DNA of 64,000 nt, taken from contig JBGAVG010000004.1 of assembly GCA_044228245.1 (NCBI GenBank), forward strand, positions 1 to 64,000, written 5' to 3'. The DNA is from Methylotenera_A sp044228245. GTDB taxonomy: Bacteria > Pseudomonadota > Gammaproteobacteria > Burkholderiales > Methylophilaceae. Under the pieces are notes generated by a model, which was given only the letters and a program-made list of their open reading frames with translations, ran no database searches and was not told the DNA's origin. The position numbers and the translations under genes were made by a program. This document shows positions 45,446-52,531 of this stretch, piece by piece (positions within the stretch are counted from its first letter, which is position 1; the number at the start of each line of letters is the position of its first letter).

Positions 45446-46582
45446 ATGGCACAGTCGCAAGACATCTCAGCAGCACTCATCACCAGCATCAATGAAATAC
45501 CCGCCGCAGATTGGGATGCGCTGACTGATGGTACCCCCTTGCTCAGTCACGCTTTTTTAAGCGCGCTGGAGAACACAGGCTGCGTGGGCAAAGGCACGGG
45601 CTGGAATCCGCGCCATTTGGTGGTGAAGCGGGGCGGTCAGTTAATTGGCGCAATGCCGCTATACCTAAAAAGTCATTCGTATGGTGAATACGTGTTCGAC
45701 TGGGCGTGGGCAGACGCCTACGAACGCAGCGGTTTGAATTATTACCCGAAATTTCTGTCCGCGATCCCATTTTCGCCTATCACCAGTGCGCGTTTATTGA
45801 CTCGGGACAATGAGGTGGGAATGTTGATGATTGAAGCGCTGGAAAGTGCCATGCATCAGCACCAGCTTTCCAGCGCGCACGTGTTGTTTCCGGATGCAGC
45901 CTGTGCCAGGCAGTTCGAGGCTGCCGGCTGGCTGAAGCGGGCGGGCGTGCAGTTCAGGTGGCGCAATAGAAACTACGTTGATTTTGAAGATTTTCTGGCC
46001 ACTTTAAGCCACGACAAGCGCAAGAAGATCCATCAGGAGCGCAAAAAAATTCAGCTGGCAGGTATTGCATGCAGATTCATCAAAGGCCATGAAATCACCG
46101 AAAGTGATTGGGATTTTTTCTATCAATGCTATTGCAACACCTACGCTGAGCACCATTCCACGCCGTATTTAACGCGCGCATTTTTTAGCGAAATCGGCAC
46201 AACCATGCCGCAGCACATATTGCTGATTGTGGCCGAAATCCACGGCCAGCCCATCGCCAGCACGCTCAATATTTACAATCAAACCACGCTGTATGGCCGC
46301 TACTGGGGTTCGGTTCAATTTGTTTCCGGCCTGCATTTCGAGCTGTGTTATTACCAGGCGCAGCAGTTCTGCATTGAGGAAAAGATAGAATACTTTGAAG
46401 GTGGCGCGCAGGGCGAGCACAAGCTCGCGCGCGGGTTCGAGCCGCGGCCTACCTGCTCGTTCCACAAACTCGCACATCCGGATTTCGAAGTGGCAATCAA
46501 ACAGTTTTTGGCGCGCGAGGCAAAAGGCATCGCCGCCTATACCAACGAGCTGGAGGAACGTGCGCCTTTTAAAGCGGCATAA
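45446..46582 (+). CDS. FemAB/GNAT-like protein (DUF482, peptidoglycan-related acyltransferase family)
   Basis: 378 residues. Matches the PF04339 family (GNAT superfamily, distantly related to FemX/FemAB aminoacyltransferases): PLLSHAFLSALENTGCVG, RHLVVKRGGQLIGAMPLYLKSHSYGEYVFDWAWADAYE, LSHDKRKKIHQERKKI, and EYFEGGAQGEHKLARGFEP near the C-terminus. Such proteins are widespread in proteobacteria; the true substrate is not known. Its stop is directly followed by the convergent dehydrogenase gene. Confidence 0.88.
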   Translation: MAQSQDISAALITSINEIPAADWDALTDGTPLLSHAFLSALENTGCVGKGTGWNPRHLVVKRGGQLIGAMPLYLKSHSYGEYVFDWAWADAYERSGLNYYPKFLSAIPFSPITSARLLTRDNEVGMLMIEALESAMHQHQLSSAHVLFPDAACARQFEAAGWLKRAGVQFRWRNRNYVDFEDFLATLSHDKRKKIHQERKKIQLAGIACRFIKGHEITESDWDFFYQCYCNTYAEHHSTPYLTRAFFSEIGTTMPQHILLIVAEIHGQPIASTLNIYNQTTLYGRYWGSVQFVSGLHFELCYYQAQQFCIEEKIEYFEGGAQGEHKLARGFEPRPTCSFHKLAHPDFEVAIKQFLAREAKGIAAYTNELEERAPFKAA

Positions 46583-47275
46583 TCACCAGGCAACCTCTTG
46601 GCCGTCATAAGCAACAAATCTGCCCGTATTGCTCAAGTTTAAATCCTCAATCAGCTCACGCATGCCTGCCACGCTGATTTGTGTGTTGATTAAAGCATTC
46701 GGGCCGCCCATGTTGGTTTGCACCCAGCCCGGGTGCAGCGTCACCACGCTAATGCCATAAGGTTTCAGGTCAATCGAAAGGCTTTTCATTACCATATTCA
46801 AAGCGGTTTTGCTGCTGCGGTAAATGTAGCTCTCGCCGCTGGTGTTGTCATCGATGCTGCCCATTTTGCTGGTGAGTGCGGCGATTTTTTTAAGCTGGCT
46901 TTTGGTAATGTGCTGCACAAATGCCTCGGCCATTTTCAGCGCAGCCATTGCGTTAATCCTGAACGCTTTTGCCCAGTCGTCATAATTGGTATCGCCAAAC
47001 GTGCTGTGCGGATAAATACCGGCATTGTTAATCAGCACATCAATCGCCTCATCTTTCAACTGCAAGGCCAGCGCGTCAATCTGCGCAAAGTTGCCCACAT
47101 CCAGCGCAAACACACGCACGTTGTCATGCATGCTTGCCAGTGCCTGCAGCGCGCTTGGGTGCTGCGGCTCGCGGCAGCATGCCAGCACGTTCCAGCCGGC
47201 GGCGGCATACTGTCTGGCAAACTCCAGGCCAATGCCGCGGTTGGCCCCCGTAATCAGCACTTGATAGGTGTTCAT
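46583..47275 (-). CDS. Short-chain dehydrogenase/reductase (C-factor-like)
   Basis: 230 residues. NAD(P)-binding TGANRGIG (residues 10-17), NNAG (83-86) and catalytic Tyr152 and Lys156 (YRSSK) are present, so it should be active. The sequence resembles the C-factor (CsgA) group of SDRs. Substrate unknown. It starts opposite a terminator shared with the EF-hand gene region. Confidence 0.9.
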   Translation of the reverse strand: MNTYQVLITGANRGIGLEFARQYAAAGWNVLACCREPQHPSALQALASMHDNVRVFALDVGNFAQIDALALQLKDEAIDVLINNAGIYPHSTFGDTNYDDWAKAFRINAMAALKMAEAFVQHITKSQLKKIAALTSKMGSIDDNTSGESYIYRSSKTALNMVMKSLSIDLKPYGISVVTLHPGWVQTNMGGPNALINTQISVAGMRELIEDLNLSNTGRFVAYDGQEVAW

Positions 47276-47332
47276 TTTTTTATTCTCAAGGTGGTCGATG
47301 AATTACAGATGATTATCCGCGTTAGAAAACAA

Positions 47333-47360
47333 AAAAGCCACACCTGATGGTGTGGCTTTT
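47333..47360 (-). terminator. Terminator after the small EF-hand gene
   Basis: A perfect 12-bp stem AAAAGCCACACC with its complement and loop TGAT, lying 17 bases past the EF-hand stop codon and upstream of the dehydrogenase gene, both on the minus strand. Confidence 0.85.
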
Positions 47361-47376
47361 AATGCTGCTTTCGGAA

Positions 47377-47709
47377 TTATTTTTTAGTGCTATCCGGGCT
47401 CATATCGTGCATTTTGTGGTCGCCCATTTTGCAACTGTCTTTCATTTTTGCTCTCATGGCATCGCGTTCCGCCTGCTCAATTTTGCCATCTTTATTGGCA
47501 TCCAGCCTGGCAAACATTTTATCTGCACGTGCCTGGTGCGCGCTCATAAACTCATCACGGCTCACTGCGCCGTCTTTATTCGCATCCGCATCCTGCATCA
47601 TGCCTTTATGCTTGCAATGCATCCCATCAGTGCCGTCATGCTCGGCAAAAGCCATTTGAGAAAGGCCCAAGGCCAAAGCCGCCATTGCTACAATCTGTAC
47701 AATTTTCAT
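47377..47709 (-). CDS. Small secreted EF-hand protein
   Basis: 110 residues with a signal peptide (cleavage after AFA) and two canonical EF-hand loops: DADANKDGAVSRDE (about 41-54) and DANKDGKIEQAE (about 69-80). Several His and Met residues near both ends (HDGTDGMHCKHKGMM, MGDHKMHDM) may add metal affinity. AAGGA lies upstream of the ATG. It is divergent from pqqA. Lanmodulin-type loops have Pro at position 2; here it is Ala, so calcium is the default guess. Confidence 0.85.
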   Translation of the reverse strand: MKIVQIVAMAALALGLSQMAFAEHDGTDGMHCKHKGMMQDADANKDGAVSRDEFMSAHQARADKMFARLDANKDGKIEQAERDAMRAKMKDSCKMGDHKMHDMSPDSTKK

Positions 47710-47949
47710 TTAATATCCTTAAGCTCGATTAAAAAAAGTTAATTACAACACACATAACGTAGACCTGCTTTTTGTGTTGACGTTCACGGAAAAATTGGGC
47801 TATGCATAGTTAATCCGCTTGGCAATCTTTAAGTAAATTCACTAGGCACTATTACGCCAGGCGCATAGGGTATAAATCAAACCGCCGTGTATAGTATGAA
47901 ACATACAAGCACATCAATGTTGATGAGCTTAACCCCAAAGGAGATTATT

Positions 47950-48021
47950 ATGTGGACTAAACCAGCTGCTACTGAAATGCGTTTTGGCTTTGAAGTAACC
48001 ATGTACGTAATGAACAAGTAA
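47950..48021 (+). CDS. pqqA: Coenzyme PQQ precursor peptide PqqA (orphan)
   Basis: A 23-residue peptide starting MWTKPAATEMRFGFE and carrying the EVTMY core in which Glu15 and Tyr19 have the E-x-x-x-Y spacing that PqqE cross-links to build pyrroloquinoline quinone. An AAAGGAG ribosome site lies six bases before the ATG, and a terminator follows, so it is a free-standing gene. pqqB-E are not in the window. PQQ is the cofactor of methanol dehydrogenases. A weak promoter candidate (TTGACG at 47777, TATGCA at 47801) would give a leader of about 140 bases. Extra, unlinked pqqA copies are known in methylotrophs. Confidence 0.93.
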   Translation: MWTKPAATEMRFGFEVTMYVMNK

Positions 48022-48046
48022 TACCGAACAAAGATTTAAAAGCCAC

Positions 48047-48076
48047 AAAAGCCCAGTAAGTAATTGCTGGGCTTTT
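48047..48076 (+). terminator. Rho-independent terminator after pqqA
   Basis: 10-bp stem AAAAGCCCAG with its complement and a loop of about 10 bases, ending in T5, 25 bases past the pqqA stop. Confidence 0.85.
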
Positions 48077-48247
48077 TGTCGAGCGGTAAAACTGGTTGAA
48101 TATAGCCAAAAATGTAATAAATTTTTAAAAGAATCAAACACCTACCTGTTTTTTGATAAAATGGGCGCCGTAAAATCAAGTAGAAGTTAGTAAAACCTGG
48201 CATGTACTTTTTAGTTTTTACATTGACAATAATAATTGGAGGTTAAT

Positions 48248-48775
48248 ATGTTTCGTTTAACACTGGGCGCCACTTTAATAGCAGCTGCATTTTTTGCAAA
48301 TACCGCCGTGGCCGGGCATGACACAATCAAACCTAAAGCTTACGATAGCCTGGGTAAATGCGTTAAAGCCGCACTCACCAAGCGCGAAGGCAATATTGTC
48401 AAAGCTGAGTTCAAATCCGAGAAAAAACGCGGTGTCTACGAGTTCGATATTGAATCTGCAGATGGCAAAGCGTGGGATATTGAATGCGATGCCCAATCTG
48501 GCAAAGTGACTGAGATAGAAGAAGAAGTAAAAGCCGATGATGCCAGATTCCAGGCATTGGCTAAAGTGACAGAAGCCGATGCTAAAGCCACAGCGCTGGC
48601 CGCACACCCCGGCACACTGGCAGAGACAGAATACGAGCTAGAAGAAGACGGCAAAGCCTCTTATGAGTTTGATATTACCGAAGCAGACAAAGAAGAAATT
48701 AAAGTTGAGGTAGATGCAACAACCGGCAAGATTGAAGAAGTGAGCTACGAAGAGTATCAGATCGGTAAAGAGTGA
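48248..48775 (+). CDS. Secreted tandem PepSY-domain protein
   Basis: 175 residues from the ATG at 48248, which has TTGGAGG ahead of it; an in-frame TTG lies four codons upstream. Signal peptide (cleavage after AVA) then two PepSY-like repeats, about residues 30-85 (EFKSEKKRGVYEFDIESADGKAWDIECDAQSGKVTEIEEE) and 100-170 (YELEEDGKASYEFDITEADKEEIKVEVDATTGKIEEVSYEE, each only partly quoted elsewhere). The protein is very acidic. PepSY domains often inhibit proteases or bind envelope partners; no specific role is known. It follows pqqA with its own terminator between. Confidence 0.85.
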   Translation: MFRLTLGATLIAAAFFANTAVAGHDTIKPKAYDSLGKCVKAALTKREGNIVKAEFKSEKKRGVYEFDIESADGKAWDIECDAQSGKVTEIEEEVKADDARFQALAKVTEADAKATALAAHPGTLAETEYELEEDGKASYEFDITEADKEEIKVEVDATTGKIEEVSYEEYQIGKE

Positions 48776-48825
48776 TTTTTAGCGCGTGCAGTTAAAAATA
48801 TGTAGTTAAAAAATCATAAATCGGT

Positions 48826-48853
48826 AAAAAAAGGGCGCTTAAAGCGCCTTTTT
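48826..48853 (+). terminator. Terminator after the PepSY gene
   Basis: Hairpin AAAAAGGGCGCTT paired with AAGCGCCTTTTT, with one bulged G, then CTTTG. It ends 25 bases before the left copy of the inverted repeat. Confidence 0.7.
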
Positions 48854-48878
48854 CTTTGTCAGGCGCACTAAAAAGCGA

Positions 48879-48915
48879 TGCCCTGAGAGGCAATATCCAT
48901 GCGGGTTGCAGAGCA
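48879..48915 (-). repeat. Left arm of a 37-bp inverted repeat flanking the SWIB gene
   Basis: Inverted partner of 49476-49512: 36 of 37 positions match, including a perfect 29-base part (48887-48915). It contains the dispersed word CCGCATGGATATTG in reverse (48891-48904). No target-site duplication is seen outside the arms. Confidence 0.85.
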
Positions 48916-49048
48916 TACAAAAACATATTGAATATGCCTAATAATACAAAAAACGTGGTTTGTCGCCTATTATTCTGTTTATTTGTGCCATACTTGAGCA
49001 ATAGCAAAGTTTTATCAACACCCTAAACAACAAAATAAGGATAGTAAA

Positions 49049-49375
49049 ATGGCAGAAGCAAAAGGTTTAAGCACCCCGGTTAAAATGAAAAGTGAGTTAG
49101 CAGCCTTAGTTGGCGCAGCCGCGCTACCACGTACTGAAATTACTAAAAAACTATGGGATTACATTAAAGCCAACAAATTACAAACCAAAACGGTTAACGG
49201 CAAACCGGAAAACGCAGGCAAATACATTGTATGCGACGCCAAATTGCACCCGATTTTTAAAAATACAAAATCAACCAGCAAAACAGGTAAATTGACTGAC
49301 CTTACAAATATTAAAGTTGGCGAAACCGTGGATATGATGCAAATGGCTGCCATTGTTGGCGCAAACATCGCCTAA
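49049..49375 (+). CDS. SWIB/MDM2-domain protein
   Basis: 108 residues, almost wholly a SWIB domain: LSTPVKMKSELAALVGAAALPRTEITKKLWDYIKANKLQ, then YIVCDAKLHPIF and VDMMQMAAIVGANIA. SWIB is best known from eukaryotic chromatin remodelling complexes; short stand-alone SWIB proteins occur in chlamydiae and in some proteobacteria, where they are suspected of binding DNA or topoisomerase. AAGGA precedes the ATG. The gene with its promoter and terminator lies exactly between the two arms of a 37-bp inverted repeat. Confidence 0.92.
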   Translation: MAEAKGLSTPVKMKSELAALVGAAALPRTEITKKLWDYIKANKLQTKTVNGKPENAGKYIVCDAKLHPIFKNTKSTSKTGKLTDLTNIKVGETVDMMQMAAIVGANIA

Positions 49376-49411
49376 TTTAGCTTTAAGCGATAAGTAATCT
49401 TTTACTAGATT

Positions 49412-49441
49412 AAAAGCCCGGTGAGAAATTACTGGGCTTTT
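49412..49441 (+). terminator. Rho-independent terminator after the SWIB gene
   Basis: Stem of about 10 bp (AAAAGCCCGGT with ACTGGGCTTTT, one G-T pair) and an 8-base loop, followed by a long T-run. Confidence 0.85.
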
Positions 49442-49475
49442 TTTGTTTTTGTAATAAATTTTTTATTAAAATAGT

Positions 49476-49512
49476 TGCTCTGCAACCCGCATGGATATTG
49501 CCTCACAGGGCA
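49476..49512 (+). repeat. Right arm of the 37-bp inverted repeat flanking the SWIB gene
   Basis: Inverted copy of 48879-48915. It contains CCGCATGGATATTG at 49487-49500 and ends four bases before the stop codon of the MmeI-like gene. Confidence 0.85.
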
Positions 49513-49516
49513 GGTA

Positions 49517-52261
49517 TTATTTGCTTTTTTTAGCGGTTTTTTTGGCTTTATCGGCGGGCAGTAGGCTGGTGAGTTGCTGGTAGCGCTCGAACAAAAACGC
49601 AACTCTGGCACTATCAGTTTGCGCGCCTTTGTAGCCATAGGCGGCATCCACGGCTTTATCCAGCGCCTGATGCGCTTTTAGCAAATTGGCGGGCATGGTC
49701 AGCGGGTCGTACAAATCGGCAAGGCTGGCGTTAGCGTGTTCAGTGCGCGCATCCAGCACGGCTTGGGCGCATGCCTCAACAACCGCATGGATATTGGCTT
49801 GCAGGCCAGGCCATGGGAAGTTGTTGTAAACAATACTATTGGTGTAACGATAGTCGCTTTTTATGCGACCACAAACATATTTAACCCACGCCATGTGCAT
49901 GCGTGAAATCATTACACCAAAATGATAAAAACTTGCGTCAGGTATACAAAGATTAGCATCGCCAACAATCACCTCTGGCGGCAAAAATCCAATTGGAATG
50001 ATTGGGCGTCTTTCTGAGGAATGACGAGGCACAAGTAAATACGCGGTTTCTGGCTGCCTAATTTCACCAAATAATGTTGGCGTGAGTGCCAGTTGTTTTG
50101 TGGTTGGACGATTGCTAGCTTCTCGGTGCGCTTTAACTGCTTCAACCCTAGCTAGTACTGGCGGCATTTTGTGAAACTCATCGGGCGGACAACCCACTAA
50201 CCATAAGCAATAACGCGGTTTATTATTGATAAATTCTTCTGCACCCAAAAATGGTCTAATCCATTTTTCAGCTTGCGGGCAAGCGGCTAACAAATCTTTT
50301 CTTTCATTTTCTTCTAATAGCAGATGTCCACCGTCGTTGGGCATTGAGCCAAATACAATCGGTGGTACTTTCGATATAGGTTGGCGGTTTGAGGCAATAA
50401 TCACATCAGGTGCATCAACCAAGTATGGGTTGATATTGTTCGCTTTTACCGCATGCGGTTCACCTTTAATATCTTCGTATTCGTAAATGGTTTTATCGGC
50501 CACATCCTGCAAGCCAAAACCCACAATCACGCAATGCACAGCGGCTTTGCCGCGCGCCTCGTTGCTCCAGCTAAACGTGCGGTGCGCAAAGTGTATCTTG
50601 ATGCCCTGCGCGAGCATCCAGCCCCACAGCACACCCACTTGCTCGCCTTGCGTGATGCTGTTGGTGGAAACAAAAGCCGTTTTAATGGCTTTGTTTTGCT
50701 GCATATAATCAGTTGCTTTTTTATGCCAGCAAGCTACAAAATCCAGCACGCCAGCGCCATGCAAATCATGAAAAACCAACTCAAAATCGTTCTTTTGATT
50801 TTCATTCTGTTGTTGTTTACCCAAAAACGGCGGGTTCCCCAACACAAAGCTACACTGCGCTGGCGGCAGCACGCTTGCCCAATCCAGTTGCAGCGCATTA
50901 CCGCACACCACGTGCGGCGTGGTTTTGAGCGGAATGCGCGCAAAGTAGTTGCCAAACTCTTCCGAGATTTTCATGTTCATCTGGTGGTCGGTCAGCCACA
51001 GTGCCACTTGGGCGATCTGCGCGGGAAACTCTTCAATCTCGATGCCGTAGAATTGGTCGACGTTGATTTGCATGAGCTGGTCGACATCCAGCACTTGCTG
51101 GCCGCTGCCGTATAAGGCGCGTAGAACGGCGAGTTCCAGTAGGCGCAGTTCGCGGTAGGTAATCACCAGAAAGTTGCCGCAGCCGCAGGCGGGGTCTAGA
51201 AATTTCAGGCTGCGCAGCTTATTGTGGAACTCGGGTAAACGCTTTTTATTGCCTTTGATTTTTTCAAACTCTGCCCAAAGCGCATCCAGAAACAAGGGTT
51301 TGATAAGTTTTAAGATGTTTTCTTCACTGGTGTAATGCGCGCCCAGATTGCGCCGCGCATCGGCATCCATAATGCTCTGGAACAGGCTGCCGAATATGGC
51401 GGGCGAGATAATACTCCAATCCAGCGCGCATAAATCCAGCAGGGCTTCGCGCATTTTGCTATCAAACTGTGCGGGCGGCAGCGGCTCTTCAAACAGCTTG
51501 CCGTTGACATAAGGGAAAGCGGCGAGGTGTTCATCCAGATTCTTCAGGCGCTTGTCTTGCGGGGTGTTGAGCACATAAAACAAGGTGCTTAAATGGTGGG
51601 CAAGGTCGCTGCCATCTTCCGTAGTTTTGGTTTCGATGTAATCCTGAAACAGGCGTTTTTCGAAGATGGTGGTGTCTTCGGCAAACAGGCAGAACAGCAG
51701 GCGCACCAGATAAAGCTCCAGGGCGTGGCCTGTATAGCCCACGGCCTTGAGCGTATCGTGCAGCTTGCCCATGCGCTCTGCGGCTTTGATGTTGATGGGG
51801 TCTTGCGGCTTGATGATTTGCGTTTGGTAGCCCGCGATAAAGCCGAACAGTTTGACGTTTTGGTATAACTCTTTAAGGGCAAACTCTACATGGTCGTTTG
51901 TTTCGAGGTTATAAAGCCGAAACTTAGAAAAATCTGAAACGAGAATGTATTTGGGTAGATCACGTTCTTTTAAGCCGGGAAAGTAATCCAGCGCTTGGGT
52001 AAACGCTTTATCTAAGCTTTTGCCGCGTGATTTATGCTCCACCAGCAACTGTCCGCGCCAAAGTAAATCGATAAAGCCGCCTTTGTCATCCGACTTTTTA
52101 ACGGGTTCTTCAAAGCTGGCAATGCGGCGGCGCGTGATGCCAAACACATTAAAAAATGCATCCCAGAATGATTTGGCTTCGGCATCTTCACGGCTTTCAT
52201 CCTGCCAATCCTTTGCGAATTGGGTTGCGCGGGTTTTTATTTCGTTCCATGAAAGCGGCAT
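49517..52261 (-). CDS. MmeI-family (type IIL/IIG) restriction-modification enzyme
   Basis: 914 residues from the ATG at 52261 (MmeI has 919). One chain should both methylate and cut. The nuclease motif is D65-X9-E75-x-K77 (DLLWRGQLLVEHK), the exact D-X9-EXK spacing of MmeI. The gamma-class methyltransferase has motif I DPACGCGNFL and motif IV GNPPFLG. Residues about 600-800 should be the target-recognition domain. This part is AT-rich: lines counted at 50221 and 50281 are 37% and 40% GC, against 55% at 51001. The frame extends 27 codons upstream into the tRNA terminator, which is unlikely to be translated. No separate methylase or specificity gene is adjacent. Confidence 0.9.
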   Translation of the reverse strand: MPLSWNEIKTRATQFAKDWQDESREDAEAKSFWDAFFNVFGITRRRIASFEEPVKKSDDKGGFIDLLWRGQLLVEHKSRGKSLDKAFTQALDYFPGLKERDLPKYILVSDFSKFRLYNLETNDHVEFALKELYQNVKLFGFIAGYQTQIIKPQDPINIKAAERMGKLHDTLKAVGYTGHALELYLVRLLFCLFAEDTTIFEKRLFQDYIETKTTEDGSDLAHHLSTLFYVLNTPQDKRLKNLDEHLAAFPYVNGKLFEEPLPPAQFDSKMREALLDLCALDWSIISPAIFGSLFQSIMDADARRNLGAHYTSEENILKLIKPLFLDALWAEFEKIKGNKKRLPEFHNKLRSLKFLDPACGCGNFLVITYRELRLLELAVLRALYGSGQQVLDVDQLMQINVDQFYGIEIEEFPAQIAQVALWLTDHQMNMKISEEFGNYFARIPLKTTPHVVCGNALQLDWASVLPPAQCSFVLGNPPFLGKQQQNENQKNDFELVFHDLHGAGVLDFVACWHKKATDYMQQNKAIKTAFVSTNSITQGEQVGVLWGWMLAQGIKIHFAHRTFSWSNEARGKAAVHCVIVGFGLQDVADKTIYEYEDIKGEPHAVKANNINPYLVDAPDVIIASNRQPISKVPPIVFGSMPNDGGHLLLEENERKDLLAACPQAEKWIRPFLGAEEFINNKPRYCLWLVGCPPDEFHKMPPVLARVEAVKAHREASNRPTTKQLALTPTLFGEIRQPETAYLLVPRHSSERRPIIPIGFLPPEVIVGDANLCIPDASFYHFGVMISRMHMAWVKYVCGRIKSDYRYTNSIVYNNFPWPGLQANIHAVVEACAQAVLDARTEHANASLADLYDPLTMPANLLKAHQALDKAVDAAYGYKGAQTDSARVAFLFERYQQLTSLLPADKAKKTAKKSK
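49783..49796 (+). repeat. Dispersed word CCGCATGGATATTG, exact copy inside the MmeI-like gene
   Basis: On the coding strand it spells NIHA within LQANIHAVV, near the C-terminal end of the enzyme. Exact match to the core of the inverted repeat 290 bases away. Confidence 0.6.
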
Positions 52262-52332
52262 GACAAGAGTATAGCGGGTTTTAACCGTTTTATCATGGCA
52301 GGCTACTAGATGGCTACTGGATGAGAAAATGA

Positions 52333-52362
52333 AAAAGGCCACATCCGTAGATGTGGCCTTTT
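52333..52362 (-). terminator. Terminator after tRNA-Met
   Basis: Perfect 13-bp stem AAAAGGCCACATC with its complement, loop of 4, and a T-run on the minus strand, four bases past the tRNA 3' end. Confidence 0.88.
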
Positions 52363-52365
52363 AAG

Positions 52366-52442
52366 TGGTGGTGAAAGAGGGACTTGAACCCTCGACCCCA
52401 GGATTATGAATCCTGTGCTCTAACCAGCTGAGCTACATCACC
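52366..52442 (-). tRNA. tRNA-Met (CAT anticodon)
   Basis: 77 bases including an encoded CCA. Anticodon stem-loop CAGGA-TTCATAA-TCCTG gives anticodon CAT; T arm GAGGG-TTCAAGT-CCCTC; D arm with GGTTAGAGC. The first base pair is G-C, so it is not the initiator type; elongator tRNA-Met is most likely, though tRNA-Ile2 with a lysidine-modified CAT cannot be excluded. The acceptor stem has a T-T mismatch at 6-67 and G-T at 7-66. Confidence 0.93.
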
Positions 52443-52531
52443 ATGTAAACTTTTAACAAGGGCGCAATTCTATTGTTTTAGGCGTGAATTGTCAAAAATA
52501 GTTTGCGTTTATGCGCTAAATTTTTTGAATT

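Noticed and set aside
47377..47709. Lanmodulin-like lanthanide-binding protein
   Set aside because: EF-hand loops are present next to pqqA, but position 2 is Ala and not the Pro typical of lanmodulin, and there are only two loops. Calcium is the safer reading.
48879..49512. A complete insertion sequence or integron cassette
   Set aside because: There is no transposase or integrase, no target duplication and no attC-like fold; only an inverted repeat around one gene.
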